51,883 nucleotides of DNA, from positions 1 through 51,883 of the forward strand of contig CAKTFH010000016.1 of the NCBI GenBank assembly GCA_934555895.1. Direction: 5' to 3'. Below the pieces are notes generated by a model. It had not been told where the DNA came from. It made no database searches and saw nothing but the letters and a program-made list of their open reading frames with translations. Shown here piece after piece: positions 25,625 to 34,222 of this stretch; position 1 is the stretch's first letter; each line of letters begins with the position of its first letter. This DNA comes from an uncultured Muribaculaceae bacterium. Its GTDB lineage: Bacteria; Bacteroidota; Bacteroidia; Bacteroidales; Muribaculaceae. Made by a program: the position numbers and the translations under genes.

Positions 25625-25648
25625 CGTTGTTAAAATTCTGAAATCGCA

Positions 25649-28591
25649 ATGAGATATACGATACAGGGAGCGATGCGCCACATGGCGCTTGCCGCTCTTA
25701 TGGCCGGAGCACCGATGGCGGTTTACGGTCAGTTCATGCTGCTGCCTGCGGGCAGTGGCTCTGTAGGGAGTATTGAAGCGTCCGGAGCATATGCAACCCG
25801 TGGCTTGCTTATGTTCGATGATGCCAATATACATGGAGCTGTAGATCAGCTCACACAGGCATTGGCGGCTATGCCGGAGGGGAGCGGAGCCGAGCGCGAG
25901 CGTGCGGCATGGGCTTATGTGGTGAGCCGTCTTTCGCTCCCGTATGCCGACGGACAAACGCTTGTAGATGATTTTCTTGAAAATTATCCGTCTTCTCCGC
26001 GCCGACAGCTGGCCCTGATGGCGTTGGGCGATTTGATTTATGATACCGGTGACTATGCCGGCGCCCTAAAGGCCTACGGCCGTGTTGAGTCAGATGCACT
26101 GAGCTCTTCTATGGCCGATGCACTGGATTATCGCAGAGGTTTCTGCCTGCTTAGAATAGGAGAAAACGAGCAAGCCGGTGCCATTTTCAGCGCTCTTGCG
26201 TCCAAAGTCGAGTATCGCGACAACGCCGGATTTTATCTTGGATATATATCTTATGTGAAAGGTGACTATGACGCAGCAAGCAAAGCTTTTGAGCGTGTGT
26301 CCGACAAATCCTCTATGCCGGCTTGCATGGCCGATTATTATCTGGCTCAGATGGCTTATATGCGCCATGACTACAAAGAGGCCGCTGAGAAGGCCATGCG
26401 GCTCGTGAACCGCACTGATGTAGAACCTGATTTCCGAGGAGAGGCTTTGCGCATCGCCGGTGAGTCGCTCTACGAGACCGGCAAGAAAAGCGAGGCACTT
26501 CCTTATCTTGAGGAATATGTATCGTCAGTAGCCAACCCGCAGCCATCGGCATTATACATTATCGGTCTTACCGACTATCGCAATGGTGACTACAAAAAGG
26601 CGATAGAGCGCCTTACTCCTGTCACTGCCGACATCTCGGCCATGGGCCAGAGCGCATATCTGCTCATCGGTGAGTCGTATATGCAGCTTGGTAATTATAA
26701 TGCCGCAACTCTTGCCCTTGAAAAAGCCGCTCAGCCGGGCGGCGACGAGGCTGTGATGGAGGCTGCATTCTACAATCTGGCCGTAGCCCGTATGCAGGGC
26801 GGCAAGACTCCTTTCGGCTCTTCGGCCGCAATGCTTGAGGAGTTCCTGCAGCGTTTCCCGCAGTCGCAGTACGTGCCACTGGTGGCCGACTATCTTGTGA
26901 AGGGATACATCAACGACAATAATTTCCAGGCAGCTCTCGATGCCATCGACAAGGTGAAGCGCCCCGGCGATGCAGTGCTTGCTCTGAAGCAGACTGTGCT
27001 ATATTCGCTTGGAGTTCGTGAGCTCCAGAAAGGTGAGGCTTCAAAGGCTATTCCGCATCTTTCGGAAGCCGCATCGATGGGCCGATACAGCGAGTCAACC
27101 GCTGCTGAAGCGCTTTTGTGGCTTGGGGAGGCTCAGTATAAGACTGGCGACTATGCATCGGCAGTCATGAGCCTGAATGCATACCTCAAAAGCAGCGCCT
27201 CGAGCGACCGAAACCGCGCTCTTGCTTATTACGACCTTGGATATGCACAGTTCGCCCGCAAGCAGTTTAAGGACGCCAAGACCGATTTCCGCCGTTTTAT
27301 CCGTGAGAGCAGCGGCGCCGACAAGCATATGATATCCGACGCGCAGAACCGCCTCGGCGACTGCGACTATTATACCCGCAACTTCGATGCCGCGGCCGAG
27401 AGCTATCGGGCTGCATATGAGGCAAACCCCGCCGGAGGTGACTATTCCGTGTTCCAGCAGGGTGTCATGAAGGGGCTTAAGCGCGATTATTCGGCAAAAA
27501 TTGATATCCTCAATGGTTTGGTTTCGGAGTTTCCCAATTCTCCGCTTGTGCCTTCAGCGCTTCTTGAGATTGCAGAAAGCTATGTGGAGCTTGGCGACAC
27601 CGGGCGTGCCGTGGAAAGCTATACCGCACTGGTAAGCCGATATCCTTCCACCGACCAAGGGCGTCAGGCGCAGCTCATGCTCGCCATCACATACCTTAAT
27701 TCGGGCAACCGCAATCAGGCTGTGGCCCACTACCGCAAGGTAATCGAGACTTATCCGTCGTCGGAGCAGGCTCGTGTCGCGGCAGAAGACCTCAAACAAC
27801 TTTATGCCGATCAGGGGCGTCTTGATGAGTATCTCAATTTCATAGACAATGTGCCTCAAGCTCCTCGTCCCGACACTGCCGAGCTTGCCGAGCTTACTCT
27901 TAGAGGCGCTGAGAAAGCTGTAGAGGCAGGCCGATATACCGATGCGCGCCGTCTTGCTGGAGAAGTGATTGAAAAATATCCCGATTCGTCGCAGGCTGTG
28001 GAGGCTTTACCGATAGAGGCTGAAGCCGCCATGAAGCTGGGAGATGCCGAAGCCGCTCTCGCCGCCTACAGGCTGCTTGAGACAAAGGCATCCGACCCGG
28101 TCACCGTTAACAAAGCCCGTCTCGGCATCATGCGCATGAGTCGTGATATGTCAGACAACGACACAGCCCTCAGCATGGCCGATATGTTACTTGAGTCGTC
28201 AATTCTCGGTGCCGACGACAAGGCTGATGTGGCATTCACCAAAGCCTTGGCATTAAGCGAAAACGGCCGCGAGGATGATGCTGTGGAGATATGGCAGCAA
28301 CTTGCCGCAGACCCGGAACAGCTCACCGGCACAAAGAGCGCTCTTTATCTTGCCCAGTATCATTTCGATAAAAAACAGACCGAGAAGGCTCTCAAAGAGG
28401 TAAACGCGCTTATTGATGCAAATCCGCCCCATGACTACTGGCTGGCCCGTGGATTTATACTTCTTAGCGACATACTCCGCACCAAGGGAGAGAAATTCGA
28501 GGCAGACGAATATCTGCGCTCGCTGCGCCAGAACTATCCCGGCGAAGAACCCGACATCTTCCGTATGATTGATGAAAGGCTCGGCAAATGA
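25649..28591 (+). CDS. Exported 980-residue TPR protein
   Basis: After a signal peptide (MALAALMAGAPMAVYGQ within residues 12-28) the protein is made almost wholly of tetratricopeptide-like helical hairpins, with recurring AxxAFxxxxxxYP-type units such as DYDAASKAFERV, GDYASAVMSLNAYL, NFDAAAESYRAAYEANP and NQAVAHYRKVIETYPSS. Such periplasmic or outer-membrane TPR scaffolds hold envelope complexes together. The gene overlaps the next one by four bases if its upstream start is used. Met codons 9 and 12 are alternative starts. Codon use fits the surrounding core genes. Confidence 0.85.
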   Translation: MRYTIQGAMRHMALAALMAGAPMAVYGQFMLLPAGSGSVGSIEASGAYATRGLLMFDDANIHGAVDQLTQALAAMPEGSGAERERAAWAYVVSRLSLPYADGQTLVDDFLENYPSSPRRQLALMALGDLIYDTGDYAGALKAYGRVESDALSSSMADALDYRRGFCLLRIGENEQAGAIFSALASKVEYRDNAGFYLGYISYVKGDYDAASKAFERVSDKSSMPACMADYYLAQMAYMRHDYKEAAEKAMRLVNRTDVEPDFRGEALRIAGESLYETGKKSEALPYLEEYVSSVANPQPSALYIIGLTDYRNGDYKKAIERLTPVTADISAMGQSAYLLIGESYMQLGNYNAATLALEKAAQPGGDEAVMEAAFYNLAVARMQGGKTPFGSSAAMLEEFLQRFPQSQYVPLVADYLVKGYINDNNFQAALDAIDKVKRPGDAVLALKQTVLYSLGVRELQKGEASKAIPHLSEAASMGRYSESTAAEALLWLGEAQYKTGDYASAVMSLNAYLKSSASSDRNRALAYYDLGYAQFARKQFKDAKTDFRRFIRESSGADKHMISDAQNRLGDCDYYTRNFDAAAESYRAAYEANPAGGDYSVFQQGVMKGLKRDYSAKIDILNGLVSEFPNSPLVPSALLEIAESYVELGDTGRAVESYTALVSRYPSTDQGRQAQLMLAITYLNSGNRNQAVAHYRKVIETYPSSEQARVAAEDLKQLYADQGRLDEYLNFIDNVPQAPRPDTAELAELTLRGAEKAVEAGRYTDARRLAGEVIEKYPDSSQAVEALPIEAEAAMKLGDAEAALAAYRLLETKASDPVTVNKARLGIMRMSRDMSDNDTALSMADMLLESSILGADDKADVAFTKALALSENGREDDAVEIWQQLAADPEQLTGTKSALYLAQYHFDKKQTEKALKEVNALIDANPPHDYWLARGFILLSDILRTKGEKFEADEYLRSLRQNYPGEEPDIFRMIDERLGK

Positions 28592-28632
28592 CATCAATTC
28601 ATCACCATTCCCATCAGAACAATAACAGAAGC

Positions 28633-30462
28633 ATGAAACTTGTTTCTTATCACAGCATAATTGCGGCAACGGCACTGTGTGTCGGCTGCTGCGCCATTCC
28701 CGCAAGTGCGCAGCTTAACAAGGAAATCACTATCGACCGCGAGATCGATCCGGAAGTGAAAGCGGCATCGCGACCCGACCTGTTCCCGCGTGCACTCACA
28801 TTCCCGGCACAGAAAGGCAATCTGAAGTTTGTCGACTACAGTGAGGCAACGGCCATCAATCCCGGCATAGCTCCGCTTGGAGCAGCACCCACTGAAGCCG
28901 CCATTTCGCTCACGCCTTACCGCGGCTACGTTGACGCTTCATATTTTCCTACAGCCACGGTTGGGCTCTCTGCCGGATACTCCATATTACAGAAACCGGG
29001 AACAAAGCTCAATGTTTGGGGGCAGTTCAACAATGACTCATATAAAGACCGTCCGTTTTCAATTATGGACAAGGTGAAGTACAATATGCTCGGAGCTAGG
29101 GCCGGTATAGATTTCGCCGCAGCCATAGCCGATGCCGGAACCCTCAGCATTTCGACTGATTTCGGATATCACCGATATTCCAATTTGCAGCGTCTTATGC
29201 TTGATGCCGATATTGTTGTGGCTGATTATCCCATCAATATACCTGACATCGACAAGTGGCAGGGCAATTTCCGCTGGAATATATCGGCCGGATGGCATGG
29301 TGCCAATTCCACCGGCCTCCGTTATCATGCCGGGCTTCATTTCGGACTGTTCAATTTCATATCATCGTCGGTATCGGTTTTATTGCCTGATGGCAATGGG
29401 GTGGATGTAAAGCCTGTTCATCAGAATAGATTCGGACTTTCGTTTGGCGCATCACAGACAGTCGGAGAGGGGCAGAGAGCCGGCGTTGAGATTGACGCTG
29501 ACTTTCTTGGCGTTGGTCGTTACCGTACGATCGGTGACCTTGCGGCAATTGCCACATCCACAACCGAATTAGGCAGCGCTCAACTTAAAGATTTTGCCGA
29601 TCCCGGCAGCCGCATATTCGGCATAGTGTCTCTTTCGCCATACTATCGTTATTCTCCGGAAGGGGGAGTGGTAAGTCTTAAAGCAGGTGTGAAAGCTGAT
29701 TTTTCGATTCATTCAGGCAAAGCTATCCATGTGGCGCCCGATGTGATGTTCGCTGTTAATCCGGTGAGCGGCTTCGGAGCGTGGCTAAGTTTCGGAGGCG
29801 GTGAGCATCTCAACACTCTCGCTCGTCTCAGCGAGTTCACACCTTATATATCTCCGTTACTTGGCTATGGTATCAGCAATATATCTGTGAAGGGAGAATT
29901 CGGGCTGCGTATCGGTCCGTTCAAAGGAGCGTCGGTATGTCTCAATATTGCTTATGCAGCCGGCAACGACTGGCTTATGCCGGCATTCGACACGGATGCC
30001 AATCAGATTGTTTTTGCACCAGATCATTTGCGGTCATGGAAGGCTGGTGTGCGTTTCGTATGGGATTTTCGCTCCTGGCTATCGCTTGACGCCGGTTTTG
30101 AAACCCGTCTCGGGAAAGAGGATTCCGCCACATGGTTCGACTGGCTCGACCGCTCGCGTAGCCGCCTGACTGCATCGGTAAGTATCCGTCCGCTTAAGGC
30201 TCTTACAATTGATCTTGGCTACAATATGGCTATTGACAGGAGTATGGCGCTTCTCACTCGTGAACCTGTAGTGGCGGATTATATCCGGTCGATGAATCTT
30301 CGCAACCGCCATAGGCTCAACGTTGGTGCTTCATACCGTTTCAGCAATCCGTTTACAGTGTTCTGCCGCGTGGAAGATCTGCTCAACCGCTGTGAATACG
30401 ATGCTGTGGGTGTGCCTTCGCGAGGTCTTACCGGAGCTATTGGTTTCGGATTTAAATTTTGA
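28633..30462 (+). CDS. Outer-membrane beta-barrel partner of the TPR protein
   Basis: The ATG at 28633 is preferred since it gives a compact signal peptide (MKLVSYHSIIAATALCVG, cleaved after ASA). An earlier ATG at 28588 overlaps the TPR stop (ATGA) and may allow coupling. The 609-residue product has alternating aromatic/hydrophobic strands over its length and ends in GAIGFGFKF, the terminal Phe of barrel proteins. It resembles the barrel of TonB-dependent receptors but has no plug domain. A short N-terminal REIDPEVKAASRPDLFPRAL segment replaces it. Function unknown; cooperation with the TPR protein is inferred. Confidence 0.75.
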   Translation: MKLVSYHSIIAATALCVGCCAIPASAQLNKEITIDREIDPEVKAASRPDLFPRALTFPAQKGNLKFVDYSEATAINPGIAPLGAAPTEAAISLTPYRGYVDASYFPTATVGLSAGYSILQKPGTKLNVWGQFNNDSYKDRPFSIMDKVKYNMLGARAGIDFAAAIADAGTLSISTDFGYHRYSNLQRLMLDADIVVADYPINIPDIDKWQGNFRWNISAGWHGANSTGLRYHAGLHFGLFNFISSSVSVLLPDGNGVDVKPVHQNRFGLSFGASQTVGEGQRAGVEIDADFLGVGRYRTIGDLAAIATSTTELGSAQLKDFADPGSRIFGIVSLSPYYRYSPEGGVVSLKAGVKADFSIHSGKAIHVAPDVMFAVNPVSGFGAWLSFGGGEHLNTLARLSEFTPYISPLLGYGISNISVKGEFGLRIGPFKGASVCLNIAYAAGNDWLMPAFDTDANQIVFAPDHLRSWKAGVRFVWDFRSWLSLDAGFETRLGKEDSATWFDWLDRSRSRLTASVSIRPLKALTIDLGYNMAIDRSMALLTREPVVADYIRSMNLRNRHRLNVGASYRFSNPFTVFCRVEDLLNRCEYDAVGVPSRGLTGAIGFGFKF

Positions 30463-30508
30463 ATGTGGAAGTGTTACTGTTGAGTAATCGCGAAAATATT
30501 TGAGACTG

Positions 30509-31330
30509 ATGTCAGAGGGAAAAGCAAAGTTGCTTCGTGAGACAGCAGAGATCGCGTTCACCGAGATCAAGCGTTTTCTTGAGCCCAGGCTTATGGAGAC
30601 ACTTTCACTCAGACGGATTATGGCTCCGCTGTTTCTGTCCGTGGGGTCTCCGTTGCTCGATGTCAGATGGCCCGGTGTGCGCATTTATCTTTCCGGCTCA
30701 GGCGAGGAAGTGGAGCTTATTGGTTCGCTTGATGTGTGGCTTCGTGGACAGCTGACTCGTTATGACATAGCTCCAGGCTTCGGAGTATTCACTATCATGA
30801 ATGCCATTAGGCCGCAGTTGCCTCACAATAGTACTTCGTCGCCTCACGTAGCAGCGTGGGCGTGGCAACAAGCCGTTGAACCTTCACAACTTACGGAGAA
30901 GTTTCTTGTAGACGCAGCTCGAAAAATCCATACGCTTATTTTCGACACTGAACGGATGCTGCTTGCCTTGTTTCCCCACATGCATGCCACGGTGAGCAAA
31001 GAAATTCGGATAATGCATGAGGGGCAGCTAACGGCACTTTATCCGTCATTTGAGGGCGAACGCCGCATTTATGAGCATCTGTATCCCGAGAGCGATGATC
31101 AGGATGATGCCTCACTCCGGTCTTCGCCCATGATGTTGCTTGTGCGCGACACCGATGCTGAGGCGCTGCAAGGTGAATTCTGGATTTGGAATCGTCTGCT
31201 GCGTCGACCCGTAATGGTGGCTGATATCGCTGCCCGTGGTGCCGACTCTGTAGGCCGTCCATCGGTTGGAGGCAACATCTACCGGGGCACACTGTCGCTT
31301 CAGTTGCTTCAACAGGACCGCCTTATCTGA
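30509..31330 (+). CDS. AsnA-like protein with degenerate active site
   Basis: The 273-residue protein aligns by eye along its length with ammonia-dependent asparagine synthetase AsnA: RETAEIAFTEIKRFLEPRL, LSLRRIMAPLF, IGSLDVWLR (for HSLAKWKR), YDIAPGFGVFTIMNAIRP, VAAWAWQ (for VDQWDWE), QGEFWIWN (for NGDILVWN) and VGGNIYRGTLSL (for IGGGIGQSRLTM). Several ATP and aspartate contacts are replaced, and the RAPDYDDW loop is deleted; AsnA usually has 330-345 residues. It is thus probably a non-catalytic paralogue of this class-II-synthetase fold. The ATG at 30509 is preferred to a TTG three codons earlier. It lies 46 bases after the barrel gene and 40 before trmD. Confidence 0.75.
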   Translation: MSEGKAKLLRETAEIAFTEIKRFLEPRLMETLSLRRIMAPLFLSVGSPLLDVRWPGVRIYLSGSGEEVELIGSLDVWLRGQLTRYDIAPGFGVFTIMNAIRPQLPHNSTSSPHVAAWAWQQAVEPSQLTEKFLVDAARKIHTLIFDTERMLLALFPHMHATVSKEIRIMHEGQLTALYPSFEGERRIYEHLYPESDDQDDASLRSSPMMLLVRDTDAEALQGEFWIWNRLLRRPVMVADIAARGADSVGRPSVGGNIYRGTLSLQLLQQDRLI

Positions 31331-31370
31331 CCTCAATTGAACTGTTTGAATTAATAATCTACGACATATC

Positions 31371-32045
31371 ATGCGTATTGATATCATCACTGTACTTCCT
31401 GAAATGTTTGACTCGCCTCTCAGTTGTTCCATATTACAGAGGGCGCAAAACAAGGGGCTTGTGCAGTTTAACATACATAATCTACGGGATTACACCACAA
31501 ATAAGCACCGCAAAGTAGATGATTATCCGTTCGGAGGCGAGGCCGGCATGGTGATGCAGGTCGAGCCTATCGACCGTTGTATATCGGCATTGAAGACCGA
31601 ACGCGATTACGATGAAGTGATATTCACCTCGCCCGACGGAGAGCTCTTCGATCAGCCTATGGCTAACCGTATGTCGTTGTATAACAACATAATTATATTA
31701 TGCGGTCATTATAAGGGAGTTGATTACCGTGTACGCGAGCACTTGATAACAAAGGAAATCTCTATAGGCGACTATGTGCTCACTGGAGGAGAACTTCCCG
31801 CTATCATCATTTCCGACGCACTTGTGCGCCTCATTCCAGGCGCGATAGGAGATGAGCAGAGTGCTCTCTCCGATTCATTCCAGGACCATCTGCTGGCGGC
31901 TCCTGACTACACCCGCCCGGCTGAATACCGCGGCTGGCGGGTGCCCGACATTCTGCTTTCAGGCCATGAAGCAAAGATAGCCGAATGGCGTCATGAGCAG
32001 GCGCTGGAGCGTACTCAGCGTCTTAGGCCGGATCTGCTGAAGTGA
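31371..32045 (+). CDS. trmD: tRNA (guanine-37-N1)-methyltransferase
   Basis: The 224-residue SPOUT enzyme methylates G37 next to the anticodon and so prevents +1 frameshifts. Knot motifs are intact: [19 protein letters not shown] near residue 104-122 and [16 protein letters not shown] near 128-143, plus the early [12 protein letters not shown] and the [12 protein letters not shown] substrate loop. Length and start are normal. It is not near rpsP or rplS as in many bacteria, but this is common in Bacteroidota. Confidence 0.95.
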   Translation: MRIDIITVLPEMFDSPLSCSILQRAQNKGLVQFNIHNLRDYTTNKHRKVDDYPFGGEAGMVMQVEPIDRCISALKTERDYDEVIFTSPDGELFDQPMANRMSLYNNIIILCGHYKGVDYRVREHLITKEISIGDYVLTGGELPAIIISDALVRLIPGAIGDEQSALSDSFQDHLLAAPDYTRPAEYRGWRVPDILLSGHEAKIAEWRHEQALERTQRLRPDLLK

Positions 32046-32052
32046 CGATAAT

Positions 32053-32787
32053 TTATGATTTTGTCTGTCTGAGCTTTTTAAGCTGAGCGGCCACATATGG
32101 GGTGCCATGCACCGCATATGCTTTTTCAAGATAATCTAGGGCAAGAAGGTGCGACTCATAGTCGGGCCGTGATGCATAGATGCAGCCAAGGTGAAGGAGG
32201 GCATTGAAATTGCGGCTGTCAGCAGCCAGAATGCGTTGGTAGACGGCTATTGCCGATGTCTCGTCGCCTGTGAGCATATAGCCGTCGGCTAGCGTGGCGA
32301 GAAATCCGGTGTTGTCAGGCGCACCGACAAGCATCTTTTTGCTGTATTCAATCATCTCGGTTCCGTTGCGTCGGAAGGTGTAGTATTTAAGCAGATAGGA
32401 GTCGATGGTGCGACGCATCCATGGATGCCCCTTCTGGGTGTTTTTCAGAAAATGCTCGTAAAGATGGGTCTTACCTACCTTGAAACTCCATTTCTTTACT
32501 TGCGAGAACACCGAGTCGAACGGCAGGTGATTGTCGAGTGCCTGCTGCATGAGCCGCGTTTCCGCTATGGTGTCTGAGCGCATGGCATTTGCCACGATAG
32601 CTTGCCCGTAGGTCGATGTCACTGTGGGCTGCTGCTCAAGCATGAGATCGAACAGCGCTGCGGCCGATGCCCATTCCGAATGCTTGAAAGCCCTTTGGGC
32701 CTTGCTTTCAATCTGCTTGTAGGGTGTTGCGGCACATATTGTGCCTGTGGCGAGGATTATAGCGGAAATCAGAAGTTTGGTTCGCAT
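32053..32787 (-). CDS. Secreted TPR-type protein
   Basis: The start at 32787 gives a signal peptide (MRTKLLISAIILATGTICAA); a longer frame would add 23 polar residues. The 244-residue product has TPR-like helical pairs: KAQRAFKHSEWASAAALFDLML, TSAIAVYQRILAADSRNFNALLHLG and LALDYLEKAYAVHG. It is probably periplasmic. The gene converges on trmD with a 7-base gap. No specific partner is evident. Confidence 0.75.
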   Translation of the reverse strand: MRTKLLISAIILATGTICAATPYKQIESKAQRAFKHSEWASAAALFDLMLEQQPTVTSTYGQAIVANAMRSDTIAETRLMQQALDNHLPFDSVFSQVKKWSFKVGKTHLYEHFLKNTQKGHPWMRRTIDSYLLKYYTFRRNGTEMIEYSKKMLVGAPDNTGFLATLADGYMLTGDETSAIAVYQRILAADSRNFNALLHLGCIYASRPDYESHLLALDYLEKAYAVHGTPYVAAQLKKLRQTKS

Positions 32788-33018
32788 GTGTCTGTAGTCT
32801 GTTTGAGAGAGCCTGAAAGAGGCCCTTCGGCATGAGTTCGCATTTTTATTATGCAAATATCGTAAATATTTACAAAAAACAAGATGCTAATGTTGCAAAT
32901 GTCGGCTAATAATTATAACTTAGCAAACTACAAATTGATTATGCAAAGCACCTGCTCGGGACAGTTTTTACGCATTTTCTATTATAATGCTGAAATATAA
33001 GCCGACGGGATGAAATAA

Positions 33019-33026
33019 TATATTTG
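33019..33026 (+). promoter_or_regulatory. -7 element for manC
   Basis: TATATTTG matches TAnnTTTG and lies 17 bases before the ATG at 33044. No TTG is seen at the -33 distance, so support is moderate. Confidence 0.45.
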
Positions 33027-33043
33027 AACAGAAACATCTATCC

Positions 33044-34126
33044 ATGACACAAAACCATCGATATTGTGTGATAATGTGTGGCGGCATCGGCTCCCGCTTT
33101 TGGCCTTATAGCCGTTCGTCACGTCCAAAACAATTTATAGATTTTCTCGGCACGGGCCGAAGCCTCTTGCAGATGAGCTACGACCGCATTCTCCCTCTTG
33201 TGCCGAAAGAGCATGTGCTCATCGTTACTAACGAACAGTATGCTCCTCTTGTACGAGAACAGTTACCTGAACTTACCGATGAACAGATTTTGCTTGAGCC
33301 GGCCCGCAGGAACACTGCCCCCTGCATAGCATGGGCCATGTATCATATCGCCTCTATTGATCCTGATGCAAGCGTGATTGTAGCTCCCAGCGACCATCTT
33401 ATCACCCGTGAAAATCTGTTCATAGATTCGATTCGCAGCGGATTCGAATTTGTTGAGGCTAATGATGTGCTGCTCACACTTGGCATTAAACCAACTCGTC
33501 CTGAGACTGGATACGGATACATACAGATTGGCTCACTGATCAAAGACGATATTTATAAAGTGAAGACCTTCACCGAAAAGCCCCGTTTGGAACTGGCACA
33601 GGTATTCGTTGAGTCAGGCGAATTTTTCTGGAATTCCGGCATCTTTCTCTGGAAAGCGCAGTCAATCATTAATGCCCTCCGCACCTATGCACCGGATGTG
33701 GCCGGAATATTCGACAAAGGCGCAGGCCTCTTCGGCACTCCTGCCGAAATGGACTTCATCACCGAGAACTTCCCCGGCTGCATGAGTATTTCCATCGATT
33801 TCGCCGTGATGGAGAAAGCTAAAAACGTATATGTTGAGTGTGTGGAGTTCGGATGGAACGACCTTGGCACCTGGAGCGCCCTCTACGACAATTCTCCCAA
33901 AAACCTTCACTCAAATGTGACTCAGAACTGCAATGTGCTGTCATATAATTCTACCGGCAATATCTTTGCTATCAATGGTGAGAAGCTTGTGGTTGTCGAC
34001 GGCCTTACAGATTATATAATTGCCGATGCCGGAGATGTGTTGCTTATATGCCCGAAAGCTGAGGAACAGCGTATCAAGCAGATGGTTAACGATGTGCATC
34101 TCACTTTCGGAGATAAATTCCTGTAA
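33044..34126 (+). CDS. manC: Mannose-1-phosphate guanylyltransferase
   Basis: The 360-residue enzyme makes GDP-mannose from mannose 1-phosphate and GTP for glycan and GDP-fucose synthesis. The nucleotide-binding loop MCGGIGSRFWPYSRSSRPKQ, the metal-binding VAPSDHLI, KPTRPETGYGYI and the FTEKP active-site motif are all intact, as is the WNSGIFLWKA segment. It lacks the C-terminal isomerase domain of bifunctional AlgA-type proteins. It is a single gene with its own terminator. Confidence 0.93.
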   Translation: MTQNHRYCVIMCGGIGSRFWPYSRSSRPKQFIDFLGTGRSLLQMSYDRILPLVPKEHVLIVTNEQYAPLVREQLPELTDEQILLEPARRNTAPCIAWAMYHIASIDPDASVIVAPSDHLITRENLFIDSIRSGFEFVEANDVLLTLGIKPTRPETGYGYIQIGSLIKDDIYKVKTFTEKPRLELAQVFVESGEFFWNSGIFLWKAQSIINALRTYAPDVAGIFDKGAGLFGTPAEMDFITENFPGCMSISIDFAVMEKAKNVYVECVEFGWNDLGTWSALYDNSPKNLHSNVTQNCNVLSYNSTGNIFAINGEKLVVVDGLTDYIIADAGDVLLICPKAEEQRIKQMVNDVHLTFGDKFL

Positions 34127-34150
34127 TTTGGTTAAACAATAAAGAAATTG

Positions 34151-34194
34151 CAGGGGCGTCGGTTCGCGAGTGAACCGACGCCCCTGTTTTATTT
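34151..34194 (+). terminator. Intrinsic terminator of manC
   Basis: CAGGGGCGTCGGTTC (34151-34165) and GAACCGACGCCCCTG (34172-34186) form a perfect 15-bp stem with a 6-base loop, followed by TTTTATTT. Confidence 0.92.
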
Positions 34195-34222
34195 GTGTAA
34201 TCGCAATGACGGTTACTGAAAA

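Noticed and set aside
30509..31330. Functional asparagine synthetase A
   Set aside because: Too short, lacks the RAPDYDDW loop, and several catalytic or ATP-binding residues are replaced.
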